Below, piece by piece: positions 1 through 8,855 of a DNA stretch of 26,770 bases; the stretch's first letter is position 1; each line of letters starts with the position of its first letter. The notes below the pieces were generated by a model. It was given only the letters and a program-made list of their open reading frames with translations, made no database searches and was not told the origin of the DNA. The DNA is from JALOTE01 sp031422195 (GTDB taxonomy: Bacteria > Pseudomonadota > Alphaproteobacteria > Rhizobiales > Rhizobiaceae): assembly GCA_031422195.1 (NCBI GenBank), contig JANOPZ010000122.1, forward strand, positions 1 to 26,770, written 5' to 3'. A program made the position numbers and the translations under genes.

Positions 1-1
1 G

Positions 2-763
2 ATTTGGGCCGCGCAAAAAGACGGACTGTTTCAGCCAATTGTTTCAGAAACCTTGAACAATCGTATTCCAGCTAATCTGCGAGACCCCGACGGTAATTGG
101 TATGGCTTTTCACAGCGCGCCCGTGTGATATTTTATGACAAGGCCAAAGTCACAGAGCCACCAAAAACTTATGCCGCTTTGGCAGACCCAAAATACAAAG
201 GTATGATTTGCACCCGGTCATCGAGCAATATCTATATGTTATCATTGCTAGCAGCCTTCATTGAGGCCAATGGTGAAGCCTCAGCCAAAGCATGGGCGCA
301 AGGCGTAAAAGATAATTTAGCGCGCGAACCGGAGGGTGGCGATACGGACCAGTTAAAGGCGGTTGCATCAGGTGCTTGCCCAATAGCCATTTCGAACACT
401 TATTATTGGGGCCGCGCATTGCGCAAACAGGAAGACTGGGCTGTTGCTGCTAAGGATAACATGGGCATGATTTTCCCCGATCAGGATGGCCGCGGAACAC
501 ATGTCAATATTTCTGGCGCAGGTGTGGCCGCTAATGCACCGCATAAAGACAACGCGATTAAATTTTTAGAGTACTTGGCTTCTGATCAAGCCCAACAATA
601 TTTTGCTTCGGGCAATGACGAATATCCGGTCGTGGCTGGACTAACAACGGACTCGCCCATTCAACAGCTTGGAACGTTTAAGGCTGATACGATCAATGTT
701 GCTGCTTATGGCGCAAACCAAGCCAAAGCCCAGGAAACATATAACGCTGTTGGTTACAAATAA
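2..763 (+). CDS. fbpA: Iron(III) ABC transporter, periplasmic binding protein (C-terminal part)
   Basis: This is the 3' part of a periplasmic iron-binding protein of the FbpA/AfuA/FutA family, which delivers Fe3+ to an inner-membrane ABC permease. The frame is open from base 2, so the gene starts before the window; the TTG at 53 is internal, since the residues before it already fit the family. Visible family features are the segment PANLRDPDGNWYGFS, the paired tyrosines in SNTYYWGRAL that ligate iron in this family, and a C-terminal FLEYLASDQAQQYF helix typical of family 1 solute-binding proteins. A strong terminator follows at 798-825. The matching permease lies just downstream but on the opposite strand, so the two are not one operon here. 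No ATPase gene is in view. The family call is firm; iron specificity is inferred from the YY motif and the permease next door. Confidence 0.9.
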   Translation: MWAAQKDGLFQPIVSETLNNRIPANLRDPDGNWYGFSQRARVIFYDKAKVTEPPKTYAALADPKYKGMICTRSSSNIYMLSLLAAFIEANGEASAKAWAQGVKDNLAREPEGGDTDQLKAVASGACPIAISNTYYWGRALRKQEDWAVAAKDNMGMIFPDQDGRGTHVNISGAGVAANAPHKDNAIKFLEYLASDQAQQYFASGNDEYPVVAGLTTDSPIQQLGTFKADTINVAAYGANQAKAQETYNAVGYK

Positions 764-797
764 CGCCTCTGTATTTGTAGAACTCTGACAGCCAATT

Positions 798-825
798 GGC
801 CGCTCTCGATTGAGCGGCCTTTTTT
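798..825 (+). terminator. Rho-independent terminator after fbpA
   Basis: A perfect 8-bp stem (GGCCGCTC at 798-805 with GAGCGGCC at 812-819) closes a 6-nt loop and is followed by six T residues at 820-825. It lies 35 bases after the fbpA stop. Read on the minus strand the stem has no T tract, so it should mainly stop the plus-strand fbpA transcript and prevent read-through into the convergent permease gene. Confidence 0.9.
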
Positions 826-848
826 ATGCGCTCAATTTATTTGGTAAG

Positions 849-2525
849 TTACTTGGATTTGGCCAAACTGCGGCAAAGCAAAATCACTGGCAACAATCCA
901 AAAGCTACAATGATCAAAGATGGAACCGCCGCATCGGCCAAACGCTCATCAGATGCCAGCCGGTAAGCCTGCACAGCAAGTGTATCGTAATTAAAGGGCC
1001 GCAATATTAAAGTGGCTGGAAGTTCTTTCATGACGTCGACAAAGACAATCAAGGCTCCCGTCATTAGGCTGGTGCTGAGCAATGGCAGATGCAAACGGAT
1101 GATGATCTGTTTTGTGGTGCTTCCAAGCGTGCGGGCTGCTTTATCCATGTTTGGTTTGATCGTGCCCATGCCGGTTTCAAACGCGCCAAGAGCCGGTGAC
1201 AGAAACCGTACCAAATAAGCGATGATGAGGAGCGCAGACGAACCGGTAAACAAAAGACCGCTTGAAACATTAAAGTTAAGTCTCAGCCACGCATCGAGCG
1301 CATTATCAAAAGCGGCAAAAGGTACAAGCAAGCCAATTGCAATGACGCCTCCCGGAACGGCGTAGCCAAGGCCTGCTAAATCAAATCCGAGCCCCGTTAG
1401 TCGTGATGGTATGAAGCGTCTGGAAAAACCCAGAAACAAAGCCACACACATCGTAAGGCTGGCAGCCATAGCTGCCAGTTTCAGCGAATTACCTATAAAT
1501 CCAAGATAACGAGGCGACATAAGGCTTTGGTCAGATGTCAGTGCAAGTTGCAAAAGCAAAATTACCGGCAAAACAAAACCAAAAAGAACTGGCGCCATGC
1601 AGATAACGAAAGCAAAAACAGCGCGCCAACCTTTGAGCGATATCGGTGCCATCCGCACCTCGTGGCGACCACGGCTAAAGCGGCTGATTTTGCTGCGTTG
1701 CTTGCGTTCCAAGGCCAGCAAAACAACAACCACAATGAGTAAGCACAATGAAAGTTGTGCCGCAGCGGCCCTATCTCCAAAGGAAAACCAGCTTTGATAA
1801 ATGGCCGTTGCAAAGGTTTGCACCCCAAAATGGGCAACAGTGCCAAAATCGGCCATTGTCTCCATGAGAACCAACGCCACACCGGCCATCACCGCAGGAC
1901 GTGCCATCGGGGCGCTGACTGACCAAAACGCCCGGATTGGAGACGCCCCCAACGTGCGGGCTGTTTGAAATGCGCCTGCCGATTGGCGTAAAAATGCAGC
2001 ACGTGCAAGCAAATAGACATAAGGGTAAAGCACCAGCACGAACATCAAAATTGCGCCGCCCAATGAGCGCACATTTGGAAACCAATAATCCCGCGCTTGC
2101 CAGCCGGTTATGTCCCTTAACAGGGTTTGAACCGGACCGGGATGATCAAGAAAAACCGTGTAGGCGTATGCCACAACATATGCCGGGAAGGCCAAAGGCA
2201 ATGCCAAGGCAATTTCAAGGAATTGCGAACCCTTAAACCGATATGCTGTGACCAGCCAGGCAGTCAGCATGCCGGTTAACGCAGTGCCAACACCAACAAA
2301 AAGGGCCAAAAACAGCGTCGATTGGGTGGCCGCTGGCAATAAACTTGCCGCCAAACCGCGCCCGGTTACAAATGATCCTGAAACGGCAGCAATGAAAGTT
2401 GCTAAAATCGGTAACAAAACAACCGCGATCACGCCAACCAGCGCTGCCTTAACAGCCAAAGGCTTCAAAGCCTGAACAAAATGCCGGTCGGGCATAATTT
2501 TTAGAACCGTGGGCGCAGGGATCAT
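849..2525 (-). CDS. fbpB: Iron(III) ABC transporter permease, fused two-domain type
   Basis: This is the inner-membrane permease of a ferric-iron ABC importer, with two BPD-transporter domains fused in one chain of about 558 residues, the usual FbpB size. Many hydrophobic helices are visible. Each half carries an EAA-type cytoplasmic loop for docking the ATPase: TARTLGASPIRAFW in the first half and KAARTLGSTTKQIIIRL in the second. The frame is open back to a GTG at 2585, but the first 20 residues from there look non-coding. The ATG at 2525 (MIPAP) or 2495 (MPDRH) is more likely; none has a clear ribosome binding site, so the start is uncertain. The gene converges on fbpA, its presumed partner; the usual order is co-directional fbpA-fbpB. 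No ATPase (FbpC) is nearby. Confidence 0.9.
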   Translation of the reverse strand: MIPAPTVLKIMPDRHFVQALKPLAVKAALVGVIAVVLLPILATFIAAVSGSFVTGRGLAASLLPAATQSTLFLALFVGVGTALTGMLTAWLVTAYRFKGSQFLEIALALPLAFPAYVVAYAYTVFLDHPGPVQTLLRDITGWQARDYWFPNVRSLGGAILMFVLVLYPYVYLLARAAFLRQSAGAFQTARTLGASPIRAFWSVSAPMARPAVMAGVALVLMETMADFGTVAHFGVQTFATAIYQSWFSFGDRAAAAQLSLCLLIVVVVLLALERKQRSKISRFSRGRHEVRMAPISLKGWRAVFAFVICMAPVLFGFVLPVILLLQLALTSDQSLMSPRYLGFIGNSLKLAAMAASLTMCVALFLGFSRRFIPSRLTGLGFDLAGLGYAVPGGVIAIGLLVPFAAFDNALDAWLRLNFNVSSGLLFTGSSALLIIAYLVRFLSPALGAFETGMGTIKPNMDKAARTLGSTTKQIIIRLHLPLLSTSLMTGALIVFVDVMKELPATLILRPFNYDTLAVQAYRLASDERLADAAVPSLIIVAFGLLPVILLCRSLAKSK

Positions 2526-2616
2526 AATTTTGCTTGTCGGCTGACCAGCGCAGTAAATCAAGCGCAATGCGCACGCCGGCACCACGTCAAAAATAACTTG
2601 GCACTGAAACCGGGCT

Positions 2617-2628
2617 CAATAATTATTG
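2617..2628. promoter_or_regulatory. 12-bp perfect palindrome upstream of the iron permease gene
   Basis: CAATAATTATTG is a perfect 12-bp palindrome lying 32-92 bases upstream of the fbpB start, depending on which start codon is used. A symmetric AT-rich site here could be an operator for an iron regulator (Fur/Mur, RirA or Irr in this order), but it does not closely match an Irr-type TTTAGAA-TTCTAAA box, so the regulator is unknown. Confidence 0.35.
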
Positions 2629-2706
2629 CTGCAGGACAAACGGGCAAAAAAGAAGCCTATGGGCGAAATCTGTATTTTTCCACGTTGCGCTCACAATGGA
2701 GGTGCA

Positions 2707-2736
2707 TTGACAGCAGACTATGGCCAGAATTATTGA
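2707..2736 (+). promoter_or_regulatory. Possible sigma70-type promoter for the AsmA-family gene
   Basis: A consensus -35 hexamer TTGACA sits at 2707-2712. With an 18-base spacer, TATTGA at 2731-2736 could act as a -10 (3 of 6 matches). This is the best plus-strand promoter candidate in the 2526-2880 intergenic stretch. Chance occurrence is quite possible, because the -10 is poor. Confidence 0.3.
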
Positions 2737-2880
2737 ATTTTTCGACATTGGAATGCTTCATCCCAACGCGGTAAATATTGCTTTCATTTCTTATTAACCA
2801 ACCGGTCCACCTTTGCGTTGGCCGCCGAAAGTCGCTATCTCAACAACGCAGGTGGATACTATTGGATTTGGCCGGTCTTC

Positions 2881-4686
2881 ATGGCATCGTTTTTGGTTAG
2901 ACGCGGAATGTGGATTGGCTTTGGCCTTTTAGCGATTGCACTTGCTTTGGGCGCAATAGCCTCATTTATTGCAGGGCAACGCCTCTCAAATTCACCCCTC
3001 ACACAGCAGTTCGAAGAGCTCACCGGTAGACGGGTCGTGTTGCAGGCTCCACCTGTCATTAGTTTTTATCCGTCTTTGACTGCAGTATTCAAAGACGTGT
3101 CGTTTCATAATTGGCAAAATTCAAACGACGACACTCCGGTGCTCAAAGCGCCCTTAATGCGGATATCATTTTCGGTTTTTGCAGCGCTCATGGGCAAAAC
3201 ACGAATAACATCAATTACTCTAGAAAAGCCAATAATACGGGCACGGGCGGAAAATGACACTTGGCAATTGCCATTTGGCGATCAAGCAAAGCTGGCAAAG
3301 CAGTTTGCGGCTTTAATTGCCAAATTGCCAGAACCACCGAGCGCAGAAACCGTGGCAAATATTTTAGATCAAGCCCCGGGCCCGATCACAATAATTGGCG
3401 GCACAATAATACTGGACCGAGCAGCTACAGATATCATCAGCAACATTGAGGGCCAACTCGTTTGGATGCCGGGAAGGCGCAACGGCCAATTGCATGCTCA
3501 AGGCATATGGCGTGGTGAACCAACCAAAGTTGAAATGGATAGTGGTGACGTTGTGATGATGGTGGCGGGCTCCAATGCAAGAACGCGCGTTTCATTTTTG
3601 TCCAAACCACTAACCGCAAGCTTCTCGGGCTTAACTCGTTTGTTGCCTACCCCGTATTTTGAAGGCACAGTTTCGGCCCATGCTGCCTTGCTGTTCAATG
3701 CCGCCAAGTGGCAAAACATTGCCACACCTTTTAATTTTGCTGCATTTGGTTTGACCTTAAATGGCGCTTTCAAAGGTGATGCTGATAAATGGCAACTGGA
3801 AGACAGCCAATTGCAACTTGGCACAAACAAAGGAACCGGAAGCGTTATCTTTCAACCCAATGCTCTGCCGCCCAGACTGTCTGGGACATTGGATTTTGAA
3901 AATCTTGATTTGGCGATGCTGAGTGAGATTTTTGAACTTGAGACCAAAATTCAACAATCTCATCGGCCACTATTTTCAACAGACTTGCGAATCTCTGCAG
4001 ATTCAGCCACTTTTGGCGGAACGACGCTGAAAATGGTCGCCGCATCCTTGCAAGTTTCAAAAGATGCAGCGGCATTGGACATCCACGACGCGGCAGCATT
4101 TGGCGGCGCTTTACAAATGGCGTTCAGCAGCCGGAACAATGCTGGTAGTGAGTTACGCATTCTCGCTGAAAATATTGAAACCCAAGCGCTCGGCGGACTG
4201 AACCCATTGTTCGATGATTTACCCCGAGCGCGCGGATCAATTTCCGCCATTTTGCATGGTTCCAATATTGCCGATCCCAATTTTCTAGAAACCGCTCGAG
4301 GCACCATCAAAATTCGGCTGGGCGAAGGCAATATTATTGGGTTTAACGCAAATCAACTCGTTCAAGAATTACGAAAAGAACGGTCTTTTCTGCTCAAGCC
4401 TAACGTGCCATCTTTGTTTTTGTTTTCAGAAATCGATGCTGAAGCGTCGTTGGCGCAAGGCACTTTGCAGTTTGACCCGTTGCGGGTGGGCCTCGACAAG
4501 GCGGTTTTGACATTAAACGGGGCCTATGCTTTGAAAGATCAAAGTGTTGCCCTTACTGGAACTCTTGACCTTGAAAAGGGTCACCCTGAAGCGATTAATG
4601 GCGATGAGCGCTTGAATGTGTTCTTTGGCGGCAACCGAAATTCGCTGCTCATGTCATCTATCAATCATAATTCTCCCAAGAAGTGA
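2881..4686 (+). CDS. AsmA-family envelope protein
   Basis: The product has about 601 residues, with one N-terminal membrane anchor (a basic ASFLVRRGMW segment followed by a hydrophobic GFGLLAIALALGAIASF stretch) and a long, low-complexity, beta-rich periplasmic part. The segment after the anchor (FEELTGRRVVLQAPPVISFYPSLTAVFKDVSF) is the AsmA N-terminal signature. The C-terminal region around RGTIKIRLGEGNIIGFNANQLV matches the conserved AsmA C-terminal domain. AsmA-like proteins are linked to lipid transport and outer-membrane homeostasis. The frame is open from a TTG at 2818, but the ATG at 2881 places basic residues directly before the helix and is preferred; the ATG at 2908 is another option. 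None has a good ribosome binding site. Its stop overlaps a possible GTG start of the next gene, suggesting co-translation. Confidence 0.85.
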   Translation: MASFLVRRGMWIGFGLLAIALALGAIASFIAGQRLSNSPLTQQFEELTGRRVVLQAPPVISFYPSLTAVFKDVSFHNWQNSNDDTPVLKAPLMRISFSVFAALMGKTRITSITLEKPIIRARAENDTWQLPFGDQAKLAKQFAALIAKLPEPPSAETVANILDQAPGPITIIGGTIILDRAATDIISNIEGQLVWMPGRRNGQLHAQGIWRGEPTKVEMDSGDVVMMVAGSNARTRVSFLSKPLTASFSGLTRLLPTPYFEGTVSAHAALLFNAAKWQNIATPFNFAAFGLTLNGAFKGDADKWQLEDSQLQLGTNKGTGSVIFQPNALPPRLSGTLDFENLDLAMLSEIFELETKIQQSHRPLFSTDLRISADSATFGGTTLKMVAASLQVSKDAAALDIHDAAAFGGALQMAFSSRNNAGSELRILAENIETQALGGLNPLFDDLPRARGSISAILHGSNIADPNFLETARGTIKIRLGEGNIIGFNANQLVQELRKERSFLLKPNVPSLFLFSEIDAEASLAQGTLQFDPLRVGLDKAVLTLNGAYALKDQSVALTGTLDLEKGHPEAINGDERLNVFFGGNRNSLLMSSINHNSPKK

Positions 4687-4691
4687 GCAAT

Positions 4692-5561
4692 ATGAAAATG
4701 AAAATAGCCTTTGTTGGAATTGGATTAATGGGTTTGCCGATGGCAAGAAATTTGCTGCAGGTCGGCTTTGAACTCATGGCTTGGAACCGTGCAAATGGCA
4801 AAGCCGAAGCTTTAGAGGCCTTTGGCGGTAAAATTGCATCGTCCCCTAGCGAAGCGGTTCGTGATGTGGATTGCCTGATTACAATGCTATCTGACGGCAA
4901 AGCGGTAGACGACGTTTTGTTCAATCAAGGTGTTGCAGCAGCCTTGCGACCGGGCACATTGTTTATCGACATGAGCTCAATCAAACCGCTTGAGGCCAAG
5001 GCTAACGCCGCTCATTTGGAAGCGTTAGGAATTGAAGTTTTGGACGCACCTGTTTCAGGCGGCACCAAAGGCGCAGATCTAGCGTCGCTGGCTATTATGG
5101 CCGGCGGCACTGCTTCTGCTTTTACGCGGGCGGTTCCCGTTTTTGAAGCGATGGGAAGACCAACTCATGTTGGGCCAGCAGGCGCCGGGCAAATTGCCAA
5201 GCTGGCCAATCAAGGCATTGTGGCAATTACCATTGGCGCGGTTGCTGAAGCCATTTTGCTGGCGGAAAAGGCAGGCGTTGCCAAGGGTGCATTGCGCGCG
5301 GCACTCGCCGGTGGATTTGCCGACTCTATCATTTTTCAGCAACATGGCAGGCGCATGGAAGACCAAAACTTCGTACCCGGTGGACGCTCTGCCTTTCAAT
5401 TAAAAGACCTCAACAATTTGCTCGAAGCAGCCGCTGATATTGGTGTCAGCCTTCCGCTCGCTAAAATTCAACGTCAACGCTTCCAAGATTTGGTTGCGCA
5501 TTTGGATGGTGGTGATCTCGACCATTCGGCGCTTTATTTGAAATTGCTTGAAGAACAATAG
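4692..5561 (+). CDS. NAD(P)-dependent beta-hydroxyacid dehydrogenase (3-hydroxyisobutyrate dehydrogenase / tartronate semialdehyde reductase family)
   Basis: This is a soluble oxidoreductase of about 289 residues, normal for the family. An N-terminal Rossmann fold carries the dinucleotide motif GIGLMGLPM (residues 9-17). Next comes the substrate-binding signature DAPVSGGTKGAD (118-129), then GPAGAGQIAKLANQ with the catalytic lysine at about 170 and the helical C-terminal domain. Family members oxidise 3-hydroxyisobutyrate or reduce tartronate semialdehyde or succinic semialdehyde; the sequence alone does not decide which. The chosen ATG at 4692 has AAGTGAG five bases upstream. A GTG at 4683 overlaps the AsmA stop in a GTGA arrangement and cannot be excluded. 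Tight spacing suggests one transcript with the AsmA gene, although a functional link is not obvious. Confidence 0.9.
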   Translation: MKMKIAFVGIGLMGLPMARNLLQVGFELMAWNRANGKAEALEAFGGKIASSPSEAVRDVDCLITMLSDGKAVDDVLFNQGVAAALRPGTLFIDMSSIKPLEAKANAAHLEALGIEVLDAPVSGGTKGADLASLAIMAGGTASAFTRAVPVFEAMGRPTHVGPAGAGQIAKLANQGIVAITIGAVAEAILLAEKAGVAKGALRAALAGGFADSIIFQQHGRRMEDQNFVPGGRSAFQLKDLNNLLEAAADIGVSLPLAKIQRQRFQDLVAHLDGGDLDHSALYLKLLEEQ

Positions 5562-5631
5562 ACGGCCATTGGTGAGGCGTTAACCAAGATCGCTCATACC
5601 ATTGGCATTGCAACCTTGATCAACCGCTGCT

Positions 5632-5880
5632 GTGTACGGATTTATTACCGCCTGTTTCAAAATTGTCATTGCGTCGCTACTGGTGGGCGCAGCTTTGCAC
5701 GCCTTGAATTTTTCGGCTGAAGATGTGTTGAATAACATCGGGCTGACGCCGGACAGAATTATTGAGCTTTTACAAAAAGGCTGGAAGTGGGCGCTGCCCA
5801 ATATCATGCTCGGTTCAATGGTGATTCTGCCGTTATGGTTTGTGGTGGCGTTGCTTAGGCCACCACGCACACGAGATTAG
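5632..5880 (+). CDS. Small two-helix membrane protein (DUF6460-like)
   Basis: The predicted protein has 82 residues and two hydrophobic stretches: YGFITACFKIVIASLLVGAA near the N-terminus, and NIMLGSMVILPLWFVVALL ending in a basic RPPRTRD tail. The pattern of helix, short amphipathic KGWKW segment and second helix resembles the small rhizobial membrane proteins grouped as DUF6460; that assignment is from memory. No function is known. The frame has a stop 13 bases upstream of the GTG at 5632, which is therefore the only reasonable start, yet it has no clear ribosome binding site and the N-terminus looks slightly short, so a truncated or frameshifted 5' end is possible. It is 70 bases downstream of the dehydrogenase and ends one base before the convergent potI stop. 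Confidence 0.65.
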   Translation: MYGFITACFKIVIASLLVGAALHALNFSAEDVLNNIGLTPDRIIELLQKGWKWALPNIMLGSMVILPLWFVVALLRPPRTRD

Positions 5881-5881
5881 G

Positions 5882-6697
5882 TCAATTTCGCATTGCGAAT
5901 TGCTCGTCTTTAACGCGCTGGGCTTCTTGTTTTTTGGTCGCAATGGCGGCAATAATGACGCCAACGGCGACGATCGCGATTAAAATTGTGCAAGCTGCAT
6001 TGATTTCAGGTGTTACGCCCAAACGCACCTGCGAATAGATTTTCATCGGCAGCGTTGTAGCACCGGGGCCAGACACGAAGCTGGCAAGAACCAGATCATC
6101 AATCGACAGCGTAAAGGCTAGCATCCAGGCTGCCACAACTGCGGGTGCGATGATGGGCAAAGTAACAGCAAAAAAAGCTTTGGTAGGCGTTGCGCCCAAA
6201 TCCATTGCAGCTTCTTCGAGCGAGCGGTCAAACGTAACCAACCTTGATTGCACCACGACAGACACAAAGCACATGGTCAAGGTAATATGCGCAATTGTTA
6301 CAGTCCAAAAACCGCGGTCAAAACCGATTGCGACAAACAGCAACAGCAATGATAGGCCCGTTATAACTTCAGGCATCACCAATGGCGCGTAGACCATGCC
6401 AGAAAACAGAACGCGGCCGCGAAATCTGGTATAGCGGTTAAGAGCTAATGCGGCCAATGTGCCCAAAACAGTGGCAATTGTTGCTGACAAAAGCCCAACA
6501 CGCAGTGTTACCCATGCAGCATCCATGAGCGCTTGGTTTTGAAACAACTGGCCATACCATTTTGTGGAAAACCCTGCCCATACCGTGACGAGCTTGCCTT
6601 CGTTAAATGAGTAGATCACCAGAAGTGCAATTGGCAGGTAAAGAAATGAAAAGCCGAGCAAAACTGAAGCAATGTTGAAGCGAGTCCATTTTAACAT
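5882..6697 (-). CDS. potI: Putrescine/spermidine ABC transporter permease PotI
   Basis: This is the second inner-membrane permease of a polyamine importer, about 271 residues with six predicted helices. The EAA loop reads EEAAMDLGATPTKAFFAVTLP. The sequence FSIDDL-like motif appears as TLSIDDLVLASFVSGPG, highly typical of PotC/PotI proteins. The frame extends to 6757, but the ATG at 6697 is preferred: it lies one base after the potH stop (TGACATG), has GAGGCG upstream and begins MLKWTRFNIAS just before the first helix. This arrangement implies translational coupling with potH. The C-terminal tail is rich in charged residues. It converges on the small membrane protein gene with a one-base gap and no visible terminator. 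Confidence 0.93.
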   Translation of the reverse strand: MLKWTRFNIASVLLGFSFLYLPIALLVIYSFNEGKLVTVWAGFSTKWYGQLFQNQALMDAAWVTLRVGLLSATIATVLGTLAALALNRYTRFRGRVLFSGMVYAPLVMPEVITGLSLLLLFVAIGFDRGFWTVTIAHITLTMCFVSVVVQSRLVTFDRSLEEAAMDLGATPTKAFFAVTLPIIAPAVVAAWMLAFTLSIDDLVLASFVSGPGATTLPMKIYSQVRLGVTPEINAACTILIAIVAVGVIIAAIATKKQEAQRVKDEQFAMRN

Positions 6698-6698
6698 G

Positions 6699-7613
6699 TC
6701 AGCGACCCGCCTCTGTTGCTTTGGCCTGATAATTTTGGAACCAGGCAATTGGCACAACCAAGATCAGCAGCAGAACCACCGCCACCGCAGAAGACACCGG
6801 CCAGTCGCGATTGGCAAAAAACTCGTTCCATAGTGTTTTGCCGATCATGAGGGTTTTTGAACCGCCCAAGAGATCGGGGATCACAAATTCGCCGACGGCC
6901 GGAATGAAAACCAACATAAAGCCAGCAATGATTCCAGGGATGGAAAGCGGCAGAGTGATTTTCCAAAATGCGCTAATGGCGGTGCAGCCCAAATCTTGTG
7001 CCGCCTCAATCAAAGAGCCGTCCATTTTTTCGAGTGTGGCATAGATCGGTAGCACCATGAATGGCAAATATGAATAGACAATGCCAATGTAGATCGCTGT
7101 ATTCGTGCCCATTATGATCAAAGGCTCGTTGATCACGCCCATCGAAAGCAAAAGCTGGTTGAGCAGGCCCTCAGGCTTCAAAATTCCAATCCAAGCATAA
7201 ACGCGGATTAGAAATGACGTCCAAAACGGCAGGATCACCAGCATCAGCAAAATGGGCCGCAAAGTTTGCGGTGCACGGGCCATGCCATAGGCCAGCGGAT
7301 AGCCAACCAGCAATGTCATGCAGGTTGCGATGAATGAAATCGAGACACTCTGGAAATAAGCGTTGCGATAAAGCGGATCTTCTGAAATCCACAAATAGTT
7401 GTCGAATGAAAAATCCTTGGCCTTTTCCAACCAGCCAGCCCAGCCATCAGTCCAAGCAAATGCAGGGATGTAGGGCGGTATGGCGGTTTCAGGCGCAGAA
7501 AACGAGATTTTCAGAACAATCAAAAAAGGAATGAGAAAGAAAATCGTCAGCCAAACATACGGCACAACAATCACGATGCGTTTTAACAGCGCGCTGGCCA
7601 AGGTGCTGTTCAT
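6699..7613 (-). CDS. potH: Putrescine/spermidine ABC transporter permease PotH
   Basis: This 304-residue inner-membrane permease pairs with PotI in the polyamine importer. Six hydrophobic helices are visible, with the first at VIVVPYVWLTIFFLIPFLIV. The EAA loop IEAAQDLGCTAISAFWKITLP lies in the second half. The segment FIPAVGEFVIPDLLGGSKT is characteristic of the PotB/PotH branch. The start is the ATG at 7613, with GGGAGC six bases upstream. It follows potG by 24 bases and runs directly into potI, so potG-potH-potI are clearly one operon. Confidence 0.94.
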   Translation of the reverse strand: MNSTLASALLKRIVIVVPYVWLTIFFLIPFLIVLKISFSAPETAIPPYIPAFAWTDGWAGWLEKAKDFSFDNYLWISEDPLYRNAYFQSVSISFIATCMTLLVGYPLAYGMARAPQTLRPILLMLVILPFWTSFLIRVYAWIGILKPEGLLNQLLLSMGVINEPLIIMGTNTAIYIGIVYSYLPFMVLPIYATLEKMDGSLIEAAQDLGCTAISAFWKITLPLSIPGIIAGFMLVFIPAVGEFVIPDLLGGSKTLMIGKTLWNEFFANRDWPVSSAVAVVLLLILVVPIAWFQNYQAKATEAGR

Positions 7614-7637
7614 GAAGTTGCTCCCATTTTGCGGCCC

Positions 7638-8813
7638 TTATTTTGTCAACACAATGCCGGCATCCGGCGAAAATGCGATCCACGCCCGATCACCCCAAGT
7701 CAGCTGTTCTGCTGATGTGCGGGCTGCATTCATTGAGGCCACTTTGGCAACCATACCGTCGGCCAGTTTCACGTGATAGGTGGTCATGTCGCCAAGGTAA
7801 GCGATGTCCCAGACTTCGCCTTCAACCGCATTGGTGTCGGCATTCTTCGGTTTTGCCGATGAAATACGCATTTTCTCCGGGCGAATACCAAACCAGACGT
7901 TATTGCCTTTGACAGCATCACCGCCATTATCAGCTTGAATGTTCAGGCCGGCTTTACCCGCTATCTCAACATGGCCATTGGCGGCCTTCGTAACTTCGCC
8001 TTCAAACAAATTTACTGAGCCAATAAAATCTGCAATGAATTTTGAATTTGGTGCTTCGTAGGTTTCAGCAGGCGTTCCCACCTGCATAATGCGGCCGTTA
8101 TCCATTACAGCCATGCGGTCGGCCATGGTCATCGCTTCTTCCTGATCGTGTGTGACGACGATAAAAGTCAGGCTCAGCTCTTGCTGCAAATCCATTAATT
8201 CAAACTGGGTTTCTTCACGCAGTTTTTTATCGAGCGCACCTAACGGCTCATCCAACAACAGCAATTTAGGGCGTTTGGCTAAAGACCGCGCAAGTGCCAC
8301 GCGCTGGCGTTGACCGCCGGAAAGCTGGTGCGGTTTTCGTTTGGAAAACTGCTCGAGTTTGACCAGTTTCAGCATTTTAGCCACGCGATCATCAATCTCA
8401 GAACCGGCCATGCCTTCCTGCTTCAAACCAAATGCGATATTTGCAGCGACCGTCATATGCGGAAACAAAGCGTAAGATTGGAACATCATATTGACCGGAC
8501 GCTTATGCGGCGGAATGCCGGTCATATCGACGCCATCCAAAATAATCTGGCCGCTGGTTGGTGTTTCAAAACCGGCGAGCATGCGTAGTAGGGTAGACTT
8601 TCCACAACCTGAGGCACCAAGCAGGGCAAAGAACTCGCGGTTGAAAATATCGAGGGATAAATTATCGACCGCTACAAATTCTCCAAAGCGTTTGGTGATA
8701 TTCTTAAAAGAGACATAGGGTTTGGCGGCAGGGTCGTTCCAAGGTGCAAAAGCTCTCCGGATAGAGCCCAATGATTTTGCGGGCTCAAACCCTTGCGTAA
8801 CCGCTTCTGCCAT
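7638..8813 (-). CDS. potG: Putrescine/spermidine ABC transporter ATPase PotG
   Basis: The 391-residue cytoplasmic ATPase energises polyamine import. All ABC motifs are intact: Walker A GASGCGKST (residues 66-74), Q-loop glutamine at 112, signature LSGGQRQ (164-170), Walker B LLLLDEP (184-190) and the switch histidine at 222 in VVTHDQEEA. A C-terminal TOBE-type regulatory domain follows (about 290-385), as in other PotA/PotG/MalK-type ATPases. An N-terminal extension of about 30 residues before the ABC fold (SLGSIRRAFAPWNDP) is usual for PotG. The ATG at 8813 has a G-rich AAGATGGGG upstream. It lies downstream of potF, from which it is separated by a hairpin with a T tract that may attenuate transcription. 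Confidence 0.95.
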   Translation of the reverse strand: MAEAVTQGFEPAKSLGSIRRAFAPWNDPAAKPYVSFKNITKRFGEFVAVDNLSLDIFNREFFALLGASGCGKSTLLRMLAGFETPTSGQIILDGVDMTGIPPHKRPVNMMFQSYALFPHMTVAANIAFGLKQEGMAGSEIDDRVAKMLKLVKLEQFSKRKPHQLSGGQRQRVALARSLAKRPKLLLLDEPLGALDKKLREETQFELMDLQQELSLTFIVVTHDQEEAMTMADRMAVMDNGRIMQVGTPAETYEAPNSKFIADFIGSVNLFEGEVTKAANGHVEIAGKAGLNIQADNGGDAVKGNNVWFGIRPEKMRISSAKPKNADTNAVEGEVWDIAYLGDMTTYHVKLADGMVAKVASMNAARTSAEQLTWGDRAWIAFSPDAGIVLTK

Positions 8814-8855
8814 GATGACCCCATCTTAACGTTTTTTTAATTGAAGGCTTTTGGC

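Noticed and set aside
2720..2797. 25-codon ORF MARIIEFFDIGMLHPN... in the fbpB-asmA gap
   Set aside because: The only good ribosome-binding-like sequence (GGAGGT) is too far upstream of its ATG, and the area better fits a promoter.
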